Shown: positions 1 to 5,391 of the stretch, piece after piece
Layout: every line of letters begins with the position of its first letter
How positions within the stretch are numbered: position 1 is the stretch's first letter
Source of the DNA: Actinomycetales bacterium
GTDB taxonomy: Bacteria > Actinomycetota > Actinomycetes > Actinomycetales > JAHECE01
DNA: 6,620 bases
Reading direction: 5' to 3'
NCBI GenBank assembly: GCA_024641895.1
Contig: JAHECE010000067.1
Span: 5,004-11,623, forward strand
Notes under the pieces: model-generated
The model's input: the letters and a program-made list of their open reading frames with translations, nothing else
Databases searched by the model: none
What the model was told of the DNA's origin: nothing
Translations under genes and position numbers: made by a program

Positions 1-1152
1 CGGGACCTCGAACATCACCGACTGGAGGACCTCCTCCATGATCGCGCGCAGCCCCCGCGCACCCGTGCCGCGCAGCACGGCCTGATCGGCCACCGCGGCG
101 ACGGCGTCCTGCGTGAACTCGAGGTCGACGCCGTCGATCTCGAACATCCGCTGGTACTGCTTGATGAGCGCGTTCCGCGGCTCGGTCAGGATGCGCATCA
201 ACGCGTCGCGGTCCAGCGAGGAGACGGTCGTCAGGACCGGCAGGCGACCGATGAACTCCGGGATGAGCCCGAACTTCAGCAGGTCCTCCGGCATGACCTC
301 GCCGATGACGTCCGGGTCGTCTGCGCTGTGCAGCGGCGATCCGAAGCCGATCCCGCGGCGGCCGGAGCGCGAGGAGATGATGTCCTCGAGACCCGAGAAG
401 GCGCCCGCCACGATGAAGAGCACATTCGTCGTGTCGATCTGGATGAACTCCTGGTGCGGGTGCTTGCGCCCACCCTGGGGCGGCACCGAGGCCTGCGTGC
501 CCTCGAGGATCTTCAGGAGGGCCTGCTGCACGCCCTCACCGGACACGTCGCGCGTGATGGACGGGTTCTCGGCCTTGCGGGCGATCTTGTCGATCTCGTC
601 GATGTAGATGATCCCGGTCTCGGCCTTCTTGACGTCGAAGTCGGCCGCCTGGATGAGCTTGAGCAGGATGTTCTCGACATCCTCGCCGACGTACCCGGCC
701 TCGGTGAGAGCCGTGGCGTCAGCGATCGCGAACGGGACGTTGAGCATCCGAGCGAGCGTCTGCGCGAGGTAGGTCTTGCCGCACCCCGTCGGCCCGATGA
801 GAAGGATGTTGGACTTCGCGATCTCGATCCCGGAGTCGTCCGGGCCGCTGGCCTCGCCCGCCTGGACGCGCTTGTAATGGTTGTACACCGCGACGGCGAG
901 CGACCGCTTGGCCGGCTCCTGACCCACGATGTACTGCTCGAGGAAGGCGAAGATCTCGCGGGGCTTGGGCAGGTCGACAAGTCCCAGCTCGGTGGCCTCG
1001 GCCCGCTCCTCTTCGATGATCTCGTTGCACAGGTCGATGCACTCGTCGCAGATGTACACACCGGGGCCCGCGATCAGCTTCTTGACCTGCTTCTGCGACT
1101 TGCCGCAGAAGGAGCACTTCAACAGGTCGGCACCTTCACCCACGCGCGCCAT
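1..1152 (-). CDS. clpX: ATP-dependent Clp protease ATP-binding subunit ClpX (3' end cut by window edge)
   Basis: AAA+ unfoldase that recognises substrates such as ssrA-tagged proteins and threads them into ClpP in the cytoplasm. I translated 384 residues; the last roughly 40 of the family's usual 420-430 lie beyond the left edge. Visible in order: N-terminal C4 zinc-binding domain with C13, C16, C35 and C38; Walker A GPTGCGKT at 120-127; pore-1 loop GYVGED at 153-158; Walker B IIYIDEID at 181-188; RKH pore loop at 229-231; ClpP-docking IGF loop at 268-270; arginine finger R303 in EFIGRLPV; sensor-2 GARGLR at 364-369. All key residues are present. The ATG at 1152 gives the standard N-terminus (MARVGEGADLLKCSFC). 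Its Shine-Dalgarno is weak (GGTGG six bases upstream). It lies 201 bp downstream of clpP2 on the same strand, so it may share the clpP transcript or have its own promoter. Confidence 0.97.
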   Translation of the reverse strand, partial: MARVGEGADLLKCSFCGKSQKQVKKLIAGPGVYICDECIDLCNEIIEEERAEATELGLVDLPKPREIFAFLEQYIVGQEPAKRSLAVAVYNHYKRVQAGEASGPDDSGIEIAKSNILLIGPTGCGKTYLAQTLARMLNVPFAIADATALTEAGYVGEDVENILLKLIQAADFDVKKAETGIIYIDEIDKIARKAENPSITRDVSGEGVQQALLKILEGTQASVPPQGGRKHPHQEFIQIDTTNVLFIVAGAFSGLEDIISSRSGRRGIGFGSPLHSADDPDVIGEVMPEDLLKFGLIPEFIGRLPVLTTVSSLDRDALMRILTEPRNALIKQYQRMFEIDGVDLEFTQDAVAAVADQAVLRGTGARGLRAIMEEVLQSVMFEVP

Positions 1153-1260
1153 CTGTCGCCACCGTCCCCTTACGTCTTCGACGCCCCGGCGAACACTGCC
1201 GGATACGGCCCTACCCTGACCCTACGCACCTCGGCGCCCGTCGGCATCCGCGAGGGCCGC

Positions 1261-1300
1261 GTGTCGGAAGCCGTTCGGCCACGATGCCGAGGACCGACAC
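1261..1300 (-). terminator. Weak hairpin between clpP2 and clpX
   Basis: Arms GTGTCGG (1261-1267) and CCGACAC (1294-1300) form a perfect 7-bp inverted repeat with a 26-nt loop that holds a smaller GCCG/CGGC repeat. It lies 54 bp after the clpP2 stop on the minus strand and has no U-tract. It could be a partial terminator or an RNA-processing element in the 201-bp clpP2-clpX gap. I see no convincing clpX promoter there: TAGGGT-type hexamers occur on the minus strand near 1210-1225 but lack a good -35 partner. Confidence 0.25.
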
Positions 1301-1353
1301 CGAGAGTGTGCCAGCCGGCTCCGGTGGCCGCGAGGAATCACGGCCGCTCGGGT

Positions 1354-2043
1354 TCAGACGGGCTTGACGACGACCGGCTTACGGCTCTCGAGCACCTGGT
1401 CCACGAGTCCGTACTCGAGCGCCTGCGGAGCCGTGAGGATCTTGTCGCGCTCGATGTCCGAGCGAACCTGGTCCACGGTCCGGTTCGAGTGGAAGGCGAT
1501 GGTCTCCTCGAGCCAGACCCGCATCCGCAGGACCTCGTTGGCGTGGATCTCGATGTCCGAGGCCTGCGCGTACCCGCCGCCCTCGAGCGAGGGCTGGTGG
1601 ATCAGCACGCGCGCGTTCGGCAGTGCGAGGCGCTTGCCGGACGAGCCCGCCGCGAGCAGCACGGCTGCGGCCGAGGCCGCCTGACCGAGACAGACCGTCT
1701 GGACCTGCGGCTTGATGTACTGCATCGTGTCGTAGATCGCCGTGAGGGCCGTGAACGAGCCACCCGGGGAGTTGATGTACATCGTGATCAGGCCGTCGGG
1801 GTCCTGGCTCTCCAGGACGAGCAGCTGCGCCATCACGTCGTCGGCCGACGCGTCGTCGACCTGGACGCCGAGGAAGATGATCCGGTCCTCGAACAGCTTG
1901 GTGTACGGGTCCTGGCGCTTGAAGCCGTAAGCGGTGCGCTCCTCGAACTGAGGCAGGACGTAGCGGGAGGACGGCGACGGCGCGTGCCCGCCGGCGAGTC
2001 CGGGCGCCAGTCGGGCACCGACGGTGCGGGGGTCAAAGCTCAC
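1354..2043 (-). CDS. clpP2: ATP-dependent Clp protease proteolytic subunit ClpP2
   Basis: Serine peptidase subunit of the actinobacterial Clp protease. In mycobacteria, ClpP1 and ClpP2 each form a heptameric ring and the two rings stack into the active tetradecamer. The product is 229 aa. The catalytic triad reads S124 (GQAASAAA), H149 (VLIHQPS) and D200 (IERDKIL). The oxyanion/substrate motif NSPGGS is at 91-96. The serine context GQAASAAAVLLAAG, in place of the commoner GMAASMG, and the C-terminal VLESRK are typical of the ClpP2 paralogue. About 25 N-terminal residues before the conserved core are Pro/Gly-rich and may include a processed propeptide, which is inference. The start is GTG at 2043, chosen because GAGGAG sits six bases upstream. 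It follows clpP1 by 29 bp and is almost certainly cotranscribed with it. Confidence 0.96.
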   Translation of the reverse strand: MSFDPRTVGARLAPGLAGGHAPSPSSRYVLPQFEERTAYGFKRQDPYTKLFEDRIIFLGVQVDDASADDVMAQLLVLESQDPDGLITMYINSPGGSFTALTAIYDTMQYIKPQVQTVCLGQAASAAAVLLAAGSSGKRLALPNARVLIHQPSLEGGGYAQASDIEIHANEVLRMRVWLEETIAFHSNRTVDQVRSDIERDKILTAPQALEYGLVDQVLESRKPVVVKPV

Positions 2044-2049
2044 GGGTTG

Positions 2050-2055
2050 CTCCTC
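2050..2055 (-). promoter_or_regulatory. Shine-Dalgarno of clpP2
   Basis: GAGGAG read on the minus strand, six bases before the GTG at 2043. This match decides the non-ATG start of clpP2 and lies within the 29-bp clpP1-clpP2 gap. Confidence 0.85.
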
Positions 2056-2072
2056 GGACTGGTTCGGCGTGC

Positions 2073-2699
2073 TCAGCGGGCGGCGGTGCCGCCGCCACCA
2101 CTGACGGATGCGGCGTGCGTGACGACGTGGTCGATGAAGCCGTACTCGAGCGCCTCGGGCGCCGTGAACCAGCGGTCCCGGTCGGCGTCGCTGTTGATCT
2201 GCTCGATCGTCTTGCCGGTCTGCGCCGCCGTCAGCTCGGCGAGCTGGCGCTTCATGTGCAGGATGAGCTCGGCGTGGATGCGGATGTCCGTCGCCGTGCC
2301 ACCGATGCCGCCCGAGGGCTGGTGCATCATCACGCGGGCATGGGGCGTCGCGTAGCGCTTGCCCTGAGCGCCCGAGGAGAGCAGGAACTGGCCCATCGAG
2401 GCGGCCATGCCGACGGCGACGGTCGCGACGTCGGGCTTGATGAACTGCATCGTGTCGTAGATCGCCATCCCTGCGGTGACCGAGCCGCCCGGGGAGTTGA
2501 TGTACAGGTAGATGTCCTTCTCCGGGTCTTCCGCCGCGAGAAGGAGCAGCTGGGCGCAGATCGCGTTCGCGTTGTCGTCGCGCACCTCAGACCCGAGCCA
2601 GATGATCCGCTCCTTGAGGAGCCGGTTGAAGATGTGTTCGCCCAAGCCGGGGCCGGACTTGTCTCCCTGCGCGGATGCGGGATCGGGAAGCTGGTTCAC
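2073..2699 (-). CDS. clpP1: ATP-dependent Clp protease proteolytic subunit ClpP1
   Basis: Partner peptidase of ClpP2. The product is 208 aa from a GTG start at 2699. The catalytic triad is S101 (VGMAASMG), H126 (VMMHQPSGG) and D175 (DRDRWF). NSPGGS is at 68-73, and the C-terminal part EALEYGFIDHVVT is characteristic of the ClpP1 paralogue. The tail (SVSGGGGTAAR) is Gly-rich and variable. The frame stays open to 2930, but the translated upstream part is low-complexity Arg/Pro/Ala with no ClpP similarity, and AGGAG lies seven bases before the GTG, so I start at 2699. It is the first gene of the clpP1-clpP2 unit, separated from tig by 231 bp that hold a terminator-like hairpin, a ClgR-like box and a possible -10. 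Confidence 0.95.
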   Translation of the reverse strand: MNQLPDPASAQGDKSGPGLGEHIFNRLLKERIIWLGSEVRDDNANAICAQLLLLAAEDPEKDIYLYINSPGGSVTAGMAIYDTMQFIKPDVATVAVGMAASMGQFLLSSGAQGKRYATPHARVMMHQPSGGIGGTATDIRIHAELILHMKRQLAELTAAQTGKTIEQINSDADRDRWFTAPEALEYGFIDHVVTHAASVSGGGGTAAR

Positions 2700-2706
2700 G
2701 CGTTCG

Positions 2707-2711
2707 CTCCT
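2707..2711 (-). promoter_or_regulatory. Shine-Dalgarno of clpP1
   Basis: AGGAG read on the minus strand, seven bases before the GTG at 2699. It supports the short N-terminus over the open frame that continues to 2930. Confidence 0.8.
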
Positions 2712-2782
2712 GGTCTGGCTGGGGTCTTGTCCGCCGGATCGGGCGGCGGCCGTGACGGCTCCGAACGATCGGTGGTCCCGTG

Positions 2783-2788
2783 ACACTA
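2783..2788 (-). promoter_or_regulatory. Possible -10 element of the clpP1P2 promoter
   Basis: TAGTGT on the minus strand fits the actinobacterial TANNNT pattern. No good -35 hexamer lies 16-18 bp upstream, as expected for an activator-dependent promoter. The ClgR-like box is centred about 50 bp upstream of this hexamer. The predicted transcript start would be near 2776, giving a 5' leader of about 75 nt before clpP1. Confidence 0.35.
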
Positions 2789-2826
2789 ACGCCGGGTGCG
2801 GCGCGAGTCCGTCATCAAACGGCCGG

Positions 2827-2843
2827 TTTCGCTGTTGGCGCAC
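2827..2843 (-). promoter_or_regulatory. ClgR-like operator upstream of clpP1P2
   Basis: The minus strand reads GTGCGCCAACAGCGAAA. Its core CGCCAACAGCG (2830-2840) fits the CGC-Y-N-A-N-R-GCG core remembered for ClgR, the activator of clp genes in Corynebacterium, Streptomyces and Mycobacterium. The 3' flank (AA) fits; the 5' flank is a weaker fit. It lies in the tig-clpP1 gap, about 130 bp upstream of the clpP1 start, where ClgR sites are expected. The clgR gene itself is not in this window. Confidence 0.6.
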
Positions 2844-2856
2844 GCTCGGCCGATCC

Positions 2857-2914
2857 GGTCGACCACCCGGCACCGGTGCCTGGCGGCGGCGCGGCGCGCC
2901 CGGGGTGGTCGACC
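2857..2914 (-). repeat. Long-range inverted repeat competing with the tig hairpin
   Basis: GGTCGACCACCC (2857-2868) and its exact reverse complement (2903-2914) could form a 12-bp stem with a 34-nt loop. The downstream arm overlaps both the stem and the loop of the 2895-2923 hairpin, so the two structures exclude each other. Part of the match arises because GGTCGACC is itself a palindrome. The loop contains another 12-nt palindrome, GGCACCGGTGCC (2869-2880). Confidence 0.5.
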
Positions 2915-2923
2915 CCGGGCGCG
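2895..2923 (-). terminator. Hairpin terminator candidate after tig
   Basis: A perfect 12-bp GC-rich stem (CGCGCCCGGGGT with ACCCCGGGCGCG) and a 5-nt loop begin seven bases after the tig stop codon. There is no U-tract, which is common for putative actinobacterial terminators. It probably ends or stabilises the tig transcript and separates it from clpP1P2. Confidence 0.7.
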
Positions 2924-2930
2924 ATCGCAC

Positions 2931-4349
2931 CTAGCGCGTCTCGGCGTCCTCGAGGGTCTCGTCGGCGTCCTCCGCCGTGGCGGCGCCCACCACGGCGTCG
3001 GCAGCCTCGGCTGCGGCCACGGCCTGGTCGATCGCAGCCTCCCGGGCTGCGACCTCCCGGGCGGCGTCCGCCTCGTCCGAGCCGATGATGGCGCTGAGGT
3101 CGACAGATGCACCCGCGCCGTCGACGATCGTCACCTTGCGCAGCGCGAGGGCCGTGGCCTTCGAGCGGGCCAGCTCGGCGACGAACGCCGGGATCTGGCC
3201 GGCCTGATCGGCCCGCTGGACGAAGGTCTGCGGGTCGACGTTGTACTGCTGGGCGGAGCGGAGCAGGAACTCGATGAGCTCCTGCTGGCCCACAGCGACC
3301 TCGAGATGCTCGGCGAGGGCATCGAAGAGCAGCTGCTGACGCAGCGCCTCGGTGGCCTCGGCCCGGACCTCCTCGCGGTGAGCGTCGTCGTCCTCCCGGC
3401 TCTCGCCTTCGAGGTGGTGCTCGACCTCGGCCTCGACGACGGCCGAGGGCACCGGGAAGTCGACCTGCTCGAGCAGCGCCGCCAGGAGGGCCTCTCGGGC
3501 CTGGGCTGCCTGGTCAGCGCGCTTGCCGACGGCGGCCTGGGAGCGCAGGTCCTCGAGCAGCTCGTCGATGGTGTCGAACTCGCTCGCCATCTGGGCGAAG
3601 TCGTCGTCCGCGGCGGGCAGGTCGCGCTGCTTCACGGCTGTCGCGCGCACCGTGATCGTGGCGATCTCGCCGGCGTGCTCACCGCCGGCGAGCGGAGCCT
3701 CGAACGTGGTGGCCTCGTCGACCGAGAGGCCGACGAGGGCGTCGTCGAGCCCTTCGAGCATGTCGCCGCTGCCGATCTCGTAGCTGATGCCGGAGACCGT
3801 GTCGACCTCGTCGTCACCGACCGTGGCCGAGAGGTCGATGACCACGAAGTCGCCGTTCACCGCGGGACGGTCGACGCCGACCAACGAGCCGAAGCGCTCC
3901 TGCAGCCCCCGCAGCCGCTCCTGCACGTCCTCGTCGGTGACGTCGGCGTTCTCGACCGTGACGGTCAGCGTCGACAGCTCGGGCAACGCGATCTCCGGGC
4001 GCACGTCGACCTCGGCGGTGAAGGCGAGCCGGCCCCCGGCGCCGGTCCCGTCCGGAACCTCGGTCACCTCGACCGAGGGCTGGCCGAGCGGGCTGATGCC
4101 CGACTGCGTCACGGCCTGCCGGTAGAAGTCGGGCAGGCCCGAGTTCACTGCCTGCTCGATGACGGCTGCCCGGCCCACGCGCTGGTCGATGATCCGCGGC
4201 GGGACCTTGCCCTTGCGGAAGCCGGGGACCGTGACCTGCTGGGCGATCTCCTTGTAGGCGGCGTCGAGGTTCGGCTTGAGCTCCTCGTAGGAGACCTCCA
4301 CGGCGAGCTTGACCCGGGTGGGCTCAACGGTCTCGACGGCACTCTTCAC
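2931..4349 (-). CDS. tig: Trigger factor (ribosome-associated chaperone, peptidyl-prolyl isomerase)
   Basis: Binds near the peptide exit tunnel and shields nascent chains. The product is 472 aa, compared with about 430-470 in the family. The N-terminal ribosome-binding domain carries the signature GFRKGKVP at 43-50, with F44-R45-K46 at the ribosome contact. The FKBP-type domain spans roughly 160-245 (NGDFVVIDL, YEIGSGDMLEGLDDALVG). The helical C-terminal chaperone domain spans about 255-410. The last 60 or so residues are an Ala/Glu/Asp-rich tail (EAADAVVGAATAEDADETLE), as in other actinobacterial trigger factors, and are probably disordered. The start is GTG at 4349, with GGAG eight bases upstream. 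The open frame extends to an ATG at 4424, but that part is unrelated and Arg-rich. It lies just downstream of tRNA-Pro and upstream of clpP1, the common actinobacterial order. Confidence 0.96.
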   Translation of the reverse strand: MKSAVETVEPTRVKLAVEVSYEELKPNLDAAYKEIAQQVTVPGFRKGKVPPRIIDQRVGRAAVIEQAVNSGLPDFYRQAVTQSGISPLGQPSVEVTEVPDGTGAGGRLAFTAEVDVRPEIALPELSTLTVTVENADVTDEDVQERLRGLQERFGSLVGVDRPAVNGDFVVIDLSATVGDDEVDTVSGISYEIGSGDMLEGLDDALVGLSVDEATTFEAPLAGGEHAGEIATITVRATAVKQRDLPAADDDFAQMASEFDTIDELLEDLRSQAAVGKRADQAAQAREALLAALLEQVDFPVPSAVVEAEVEHHLEGESREDDDAHREEVRAEATEALRQQLLFDALAEHLEVAVGQQELIEFLLRSAQQYNVDPQTFVQRADQAGQIPAFVAELARSKATALALRKVTIVDGAGASVDLSAIIGSDEADAAREVAAREAAIDQAVAAAEAADAVVGAATAEDADETLEDAETR

Positions 4350-4448
4350 GGCACGTACTCCACTGGAATCGGGGATCGGGGTGGTCCGCCGGGGACGTAC
4401 CCGCGACAAACGCAAACGCGGCACATGCTACGCCGCGCCGAGATGACG

Positions 4449-4522
4449 TCGGGATGGCGGGATTCGAACCCACGACCTTCCGCTCCCAAAGCGGACGCGC
4501 TACCAACCTGCGCCACATCCCG
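4449..4522 (-). tRNA. tRNA-Pro (anticodon UGG)
   Basis: A 74-nt cloverleaf on the minus strand. The acceptor stem CGGGATG/CATCCCG has the C1-G72 pair diagnostic of bacterial tRNA-Pro. The D arm is GCGC...GCGC, the anticodon stem is TCCGC/GCGGA, and the loop TTTGGGA gives anticodon TGG. The T arm is GTGGG-TTCGAAT-CCCGC and the discriminator is A. The 3' CCA is not encoded (CGT follows), so it is added post-transcriptionally. The gene lies 99 bp upstream of tig on the same strand and is divergent from tRNA-Gly. Confidence 0.97.
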
Positions 4523-4561
4523 TCGAGGCCCAGGCCTCATGGAGCCCGTGGGCTCGGAGAG

Positions 4562-4567
4562 AGTGTA
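4562..4567 (-). promoter_or_regulatory. Possible -10 element for tRNA-Pro
   Basis: TACACT on the minus strand, about 40 bp before the mature tRNA 5' end, fits TANNNT. The upstream sequence is very GC-rich and I see no -35 hexamer. Offered only because the divergent 116-bp gap must hold promoters for both tRNAs. Confidence 0.35.
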
Positions 4568-4601
4568 GGGCCGGGCGGCGAGAGGGCCGCGCGAGAGCGG
4601 G

Positions 4602-4607
4602 TAGCCT
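4602..4607 (+). promoter_or_regulatory. Possible -10 element for tRNA-Gly
   Basis: TAGCCT, about 32 bp before the tRNA-Gly 5' end, fits TANNNT. No -35 match is visible 16-18 bp upstream. Confidence 0.3.
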
Positions 4608-4638
4608 GAGCCCCGCGCAGGGCCGAGGCCACGTGCAT

Positions 4639-4709
4639 GCGGGTGTAGCTCAATGGTAGAGCCTCTGCCTTCCAAGCAGATGGTGCGGGTTCGATTCCCG
4701 TCACCCGCT
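4639..4709 (+). tRNA. tRNA-Gly (anticodon UCC)
   Basis: A 71-nt cloverleaf. The acceptor stem is GCGGGTG/CACCCGC and the D arm is GCTC-AATGGTA-GAGC. The anticodon stem is TCTGC/GCAGA with loop CTTCCAA, giving anticodon TCC. The T arm is GCGGG-TTCGATT-CCCGT, closed by one G-U pair, and the discriminator is U as expected for Gly. CCA is not encoded (CCG follows). It is divergent from tRNA-Pro and convergent with rpmF. Confidence 0.97.
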
Positions 4710-4804
4710 CCGCGAGCCGCACGAGGGGACGCTGCCCTCGTGCGCAAGCGCTGCGACGAGGCACCGGGCGGACCGGGCACTCGCCGACGGAGCGGGGCAC
4801 GCCA

Positions 4805-4839
4805 AGGAGCGGGGACTCCCCCAGGGAGTCCCCGCTCCT
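4805..4839. terminator. Perfect 16-bp hairpin, bidirectional terminator candidate
   Basis: Arms 4805-4820 (AGGAGCGGGGACTCCC) and 4824-4839 are exact reverse complements separated by CCA. The hairpin sits between convergent tRNA-Gly (about 95 bp away) and rpmF (about 50 bp away), so it could stop transcription from both sides. Neither strand has a U-tract. Confidence 0.75.
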
Positions 4840-4865
4840 GTCGCTGCACAACCGCCGAGGACGCG

Positions 4866-4881
4866 CCGCCGAAGTCGGCGG
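4866..4881 (-). terminator. Short hairpin just after rpmF
   Basis: CCGCCGA and TCGGCGG flank two bases, realistically a 6-bp stem with a 4-nt loop, eight bases past the rpmF stop. It may act with the stronger 4805-4839 hairpin to end the rpmF message. Confidence 0.4.
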
Positions 4882-4889
4882 TCGCAATC

Positions 4890-5057
4890 TCAGTCGGCGT
4901 CGATCAGGCCACGCTGGTAGGCGCGAGCGAGGCGTCGCGGGACCGAGATGGTCCGGCCGCCGACGCGGACCGGGACCAGGTCGGTCACCTCCGCCTTCCA
5001 CTGCGAGCGCCGCGCGCGGGTGTTGCTCCGCGACATCTTCCGCTTGGGAACAGCCAT
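4890..5057 (-). CDS. rpmF: Ribosomal protein bL32, cysteine-free form
   Basis: Small structural protein of the 50S subunit, 55 aa. It begins with the family signature MAVPKRKMSRSNTRARRSQWK and continues through VGGRTISVPRRLARAYQRG. The usual CXXC...CXXC zinc ribbon of the C+ form is absent; there is no cysteine at all, as in Mycobacterium tuberculosis L32. The ATG at 5057 is chosen because family members start at MAVPK; an in-frame ATG at 5084 would add nine unconserved residues. The ribosome site is modest: AGGG three bases upstream, and GGAAAGGG about 11 bases upstream. The gene stands alone, with no yceD (DUF177) partner upstream. In some actinobacteria cysteine-free ribosomal proteins are zinc-starvation paralogues under Zur, but no AT-rich Zur-like palindrome is visible here. 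Confidence 0.95.
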   Translation of the reverse strand: MAVPKRKMSRSNTRARRSQWKAEVTDLVPVRVGGRTISVPRRLARAYQRGLIDAD

Positions 5058-5154
5058 CAGCCCTGCCACCCTTTCCAGGGTCATCCGTGTGGGGAGTCGT
5101 CCGAGTGAAGAATCCGGGGGATACCTTGCCATGCCGACCCGGGCCAGGTCGAAC

Positions 5155-5175
5155 GCCGGCACGGGCGCTGCCGGC
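5155..5175. repeat. Inverted repeat in the rpmF-cysK gap
   Basis: GCCGGCA and TGCCGGC form a perfect 7-bp stem around a 7-nt loop, about 100 bp upstream of the rpmF start. It could be an RNA hairpin in a long rpmF leader or a DNA-binding site. The rest of 5058-5250 shows no coding sequence and no convincing minus-strand promoter that I can assign to rpmF. Confidence 0.35.
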
Positions 5176-5254
5176 CGAGGAGCCGCCCAACCGGCCCCTG
5201 GTGGCCCGTCGCTCGACGCACGAGGCAATCGATCTCACCCCACGGACTGTTCCA

Positions 5255-5283
5255 TTGCGACTGATGAGACCCCCGGATAGTCT
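5255..5283 (+). promoter_or_regulatory. Candidate promoter of the cysK leader transcript
   Basis: TTGCGA (5255-5260), a 17-bp spacer and TAGTCT (5278-5283) fit a sigma-70-type actinobacterial promoter (TTGACA-like, TANNNT). Transcription would start near 5290, about 300 bp before cysK. The transcript would include the leader hairpin and the 17-codon upstream ORF. Confidence 0.5.
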
Positions 5284-5287
5284 CGTC
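5263..5287. promoter_or_regulatory. Inverted repeat over the -10 region, operator candidate
   Basis: GATGAGAC (5263-5270) and GTCTCGTC (5280-5287) are inverted repeats matching at 7 of 8 positions, with a perfect GAGAC/GTCTC core and a 9-bp spacer. The repeat overlaps the proposed -10, the usual place for a repressor. Corynebacterial McbR, which controls sulfur genes, uses a TAGAC-N6-GTCTA site; the half-sites are similar but the spacing differs, so identity is unproven. Confidence 0.4.
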
Positions 5288-5316
5288 GAGGCCACGGCGT
5301 CGGCAGTGGCCTCGAC
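5285..5316 (+). other. Leader hairpin at the start of the cysK transcript
   Basis: GTCGAGGCCAC (5285-5295) and GTGGCCTCGAC (5306-5316) form a perfect 11-bp stem around a 10-nt loop. If transcription starts near 5290 the stem would be partly trimmed but largely kept. It ends six bases before the Shine-Dalgarno of the upstream ORF. It could protect the 5' end, control leader translation, or be read as DNA. Confidence 0.55.
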
Positions 5317-5337
5317 CCGGACGAGGAAGGACGTGCG

Positions 5338-5391
5338 ATGAGCCTGCTGCCCGCACGGATGTCGCTCGTGCCCACCGGTCGCTGTCGGTAG
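5338..5391 (+). CDS. 17-aa leader peptide upstream of cysK
   Basis: The ORF encodes MSLLPARMSLVPTGRCR and ends in TAG. GAGGAAGG (5323-5330) lies seven bases before the ATG, a stronger and better-spaced ribosome site than those of most full-size genes here. The only Cys codon is TGT, second from the end; Cys in the full-length genes of this window is almost always TGC. A hairpin starts at the last base of the stop codon. cysK starts 194 bp downstream on the same strand. Short cysteine-containing leader ORFs that act as cysteine-responsive attenuators are known upstream of sulfur genes in mycobacteria, though those are leaderless and carry consecutive Cys codons. A regulatory role here is inference, and the peptide itself is probably dispensable. 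I do not recognise it as a named family. Confidence 0.55.
   Translation: MSLLPARMSLVPTGRCR

Noticed and set aside
1153..1353. HAIR or CIRCE heat-shock operator upstream of clpX
   Set aside because: No CTTGAGT-N7-ACTCAAG or TTAGCACTC-N9-GAGTGCTAA type repeat occurs in the gap.
1354..2043. ClpP2 active-site context GQAASAAA instead of GMAASMG, considered as a degenerate enzyme
   Set aside because: Ser, His and Asp are all present, and this context is normal for actinobacterial ClpP2.
328..2355. Plus-strand open frame of 675 codons opposite clpX, clpP2 and clpP1
   Set aside because: It is the mirror of well-conserved minus-strand genes; long antisense frames are expected in high-GC DNA with GC-rich third positions. 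The translation is Arg/Leu/Asp-rich with no recognisable domain, and it runs across intergenic gaps.
2700..2930. N-terminal extension of ClpP1 by 77 residues
   Set aside because: The extension reads through the ClgR-like box and the tig hairpin, is Arg/Pro-rich and unconserved, and the GTG at 2699 has a proper Shine-Dalgarno.
4350..4424. N-terminal extension of trigger factor by 25 residues
   Set aside because: Family members start a few residues before the first beta strand (VETVEPTRVKL); the extension is Arg-rich and unrelated, and the GTG at 4349 aligns F44-R45-K46 with the E. coli numbering.
2796..4568. Plus-strand open frame of 590 codons opposite tig
   Set aside because: Shadow of tig; it also runs through the tRNA-Pro gene, which no real protein gene would do.
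4449..4709. tRNA pair as a possible integration hotspot with att sites
   Set aside because: Both tRNAs are intact, no duplicated tRNA 3' end or integrase is present, and the flanking genes are in the ordinary housekeeping order.
5058..5084. Longer L32 starting at the ATG at 5084
   Set aside because: It would add nine unconserved residues before MAVPKRK, the invariant family start, and its own ribosome site is poor.
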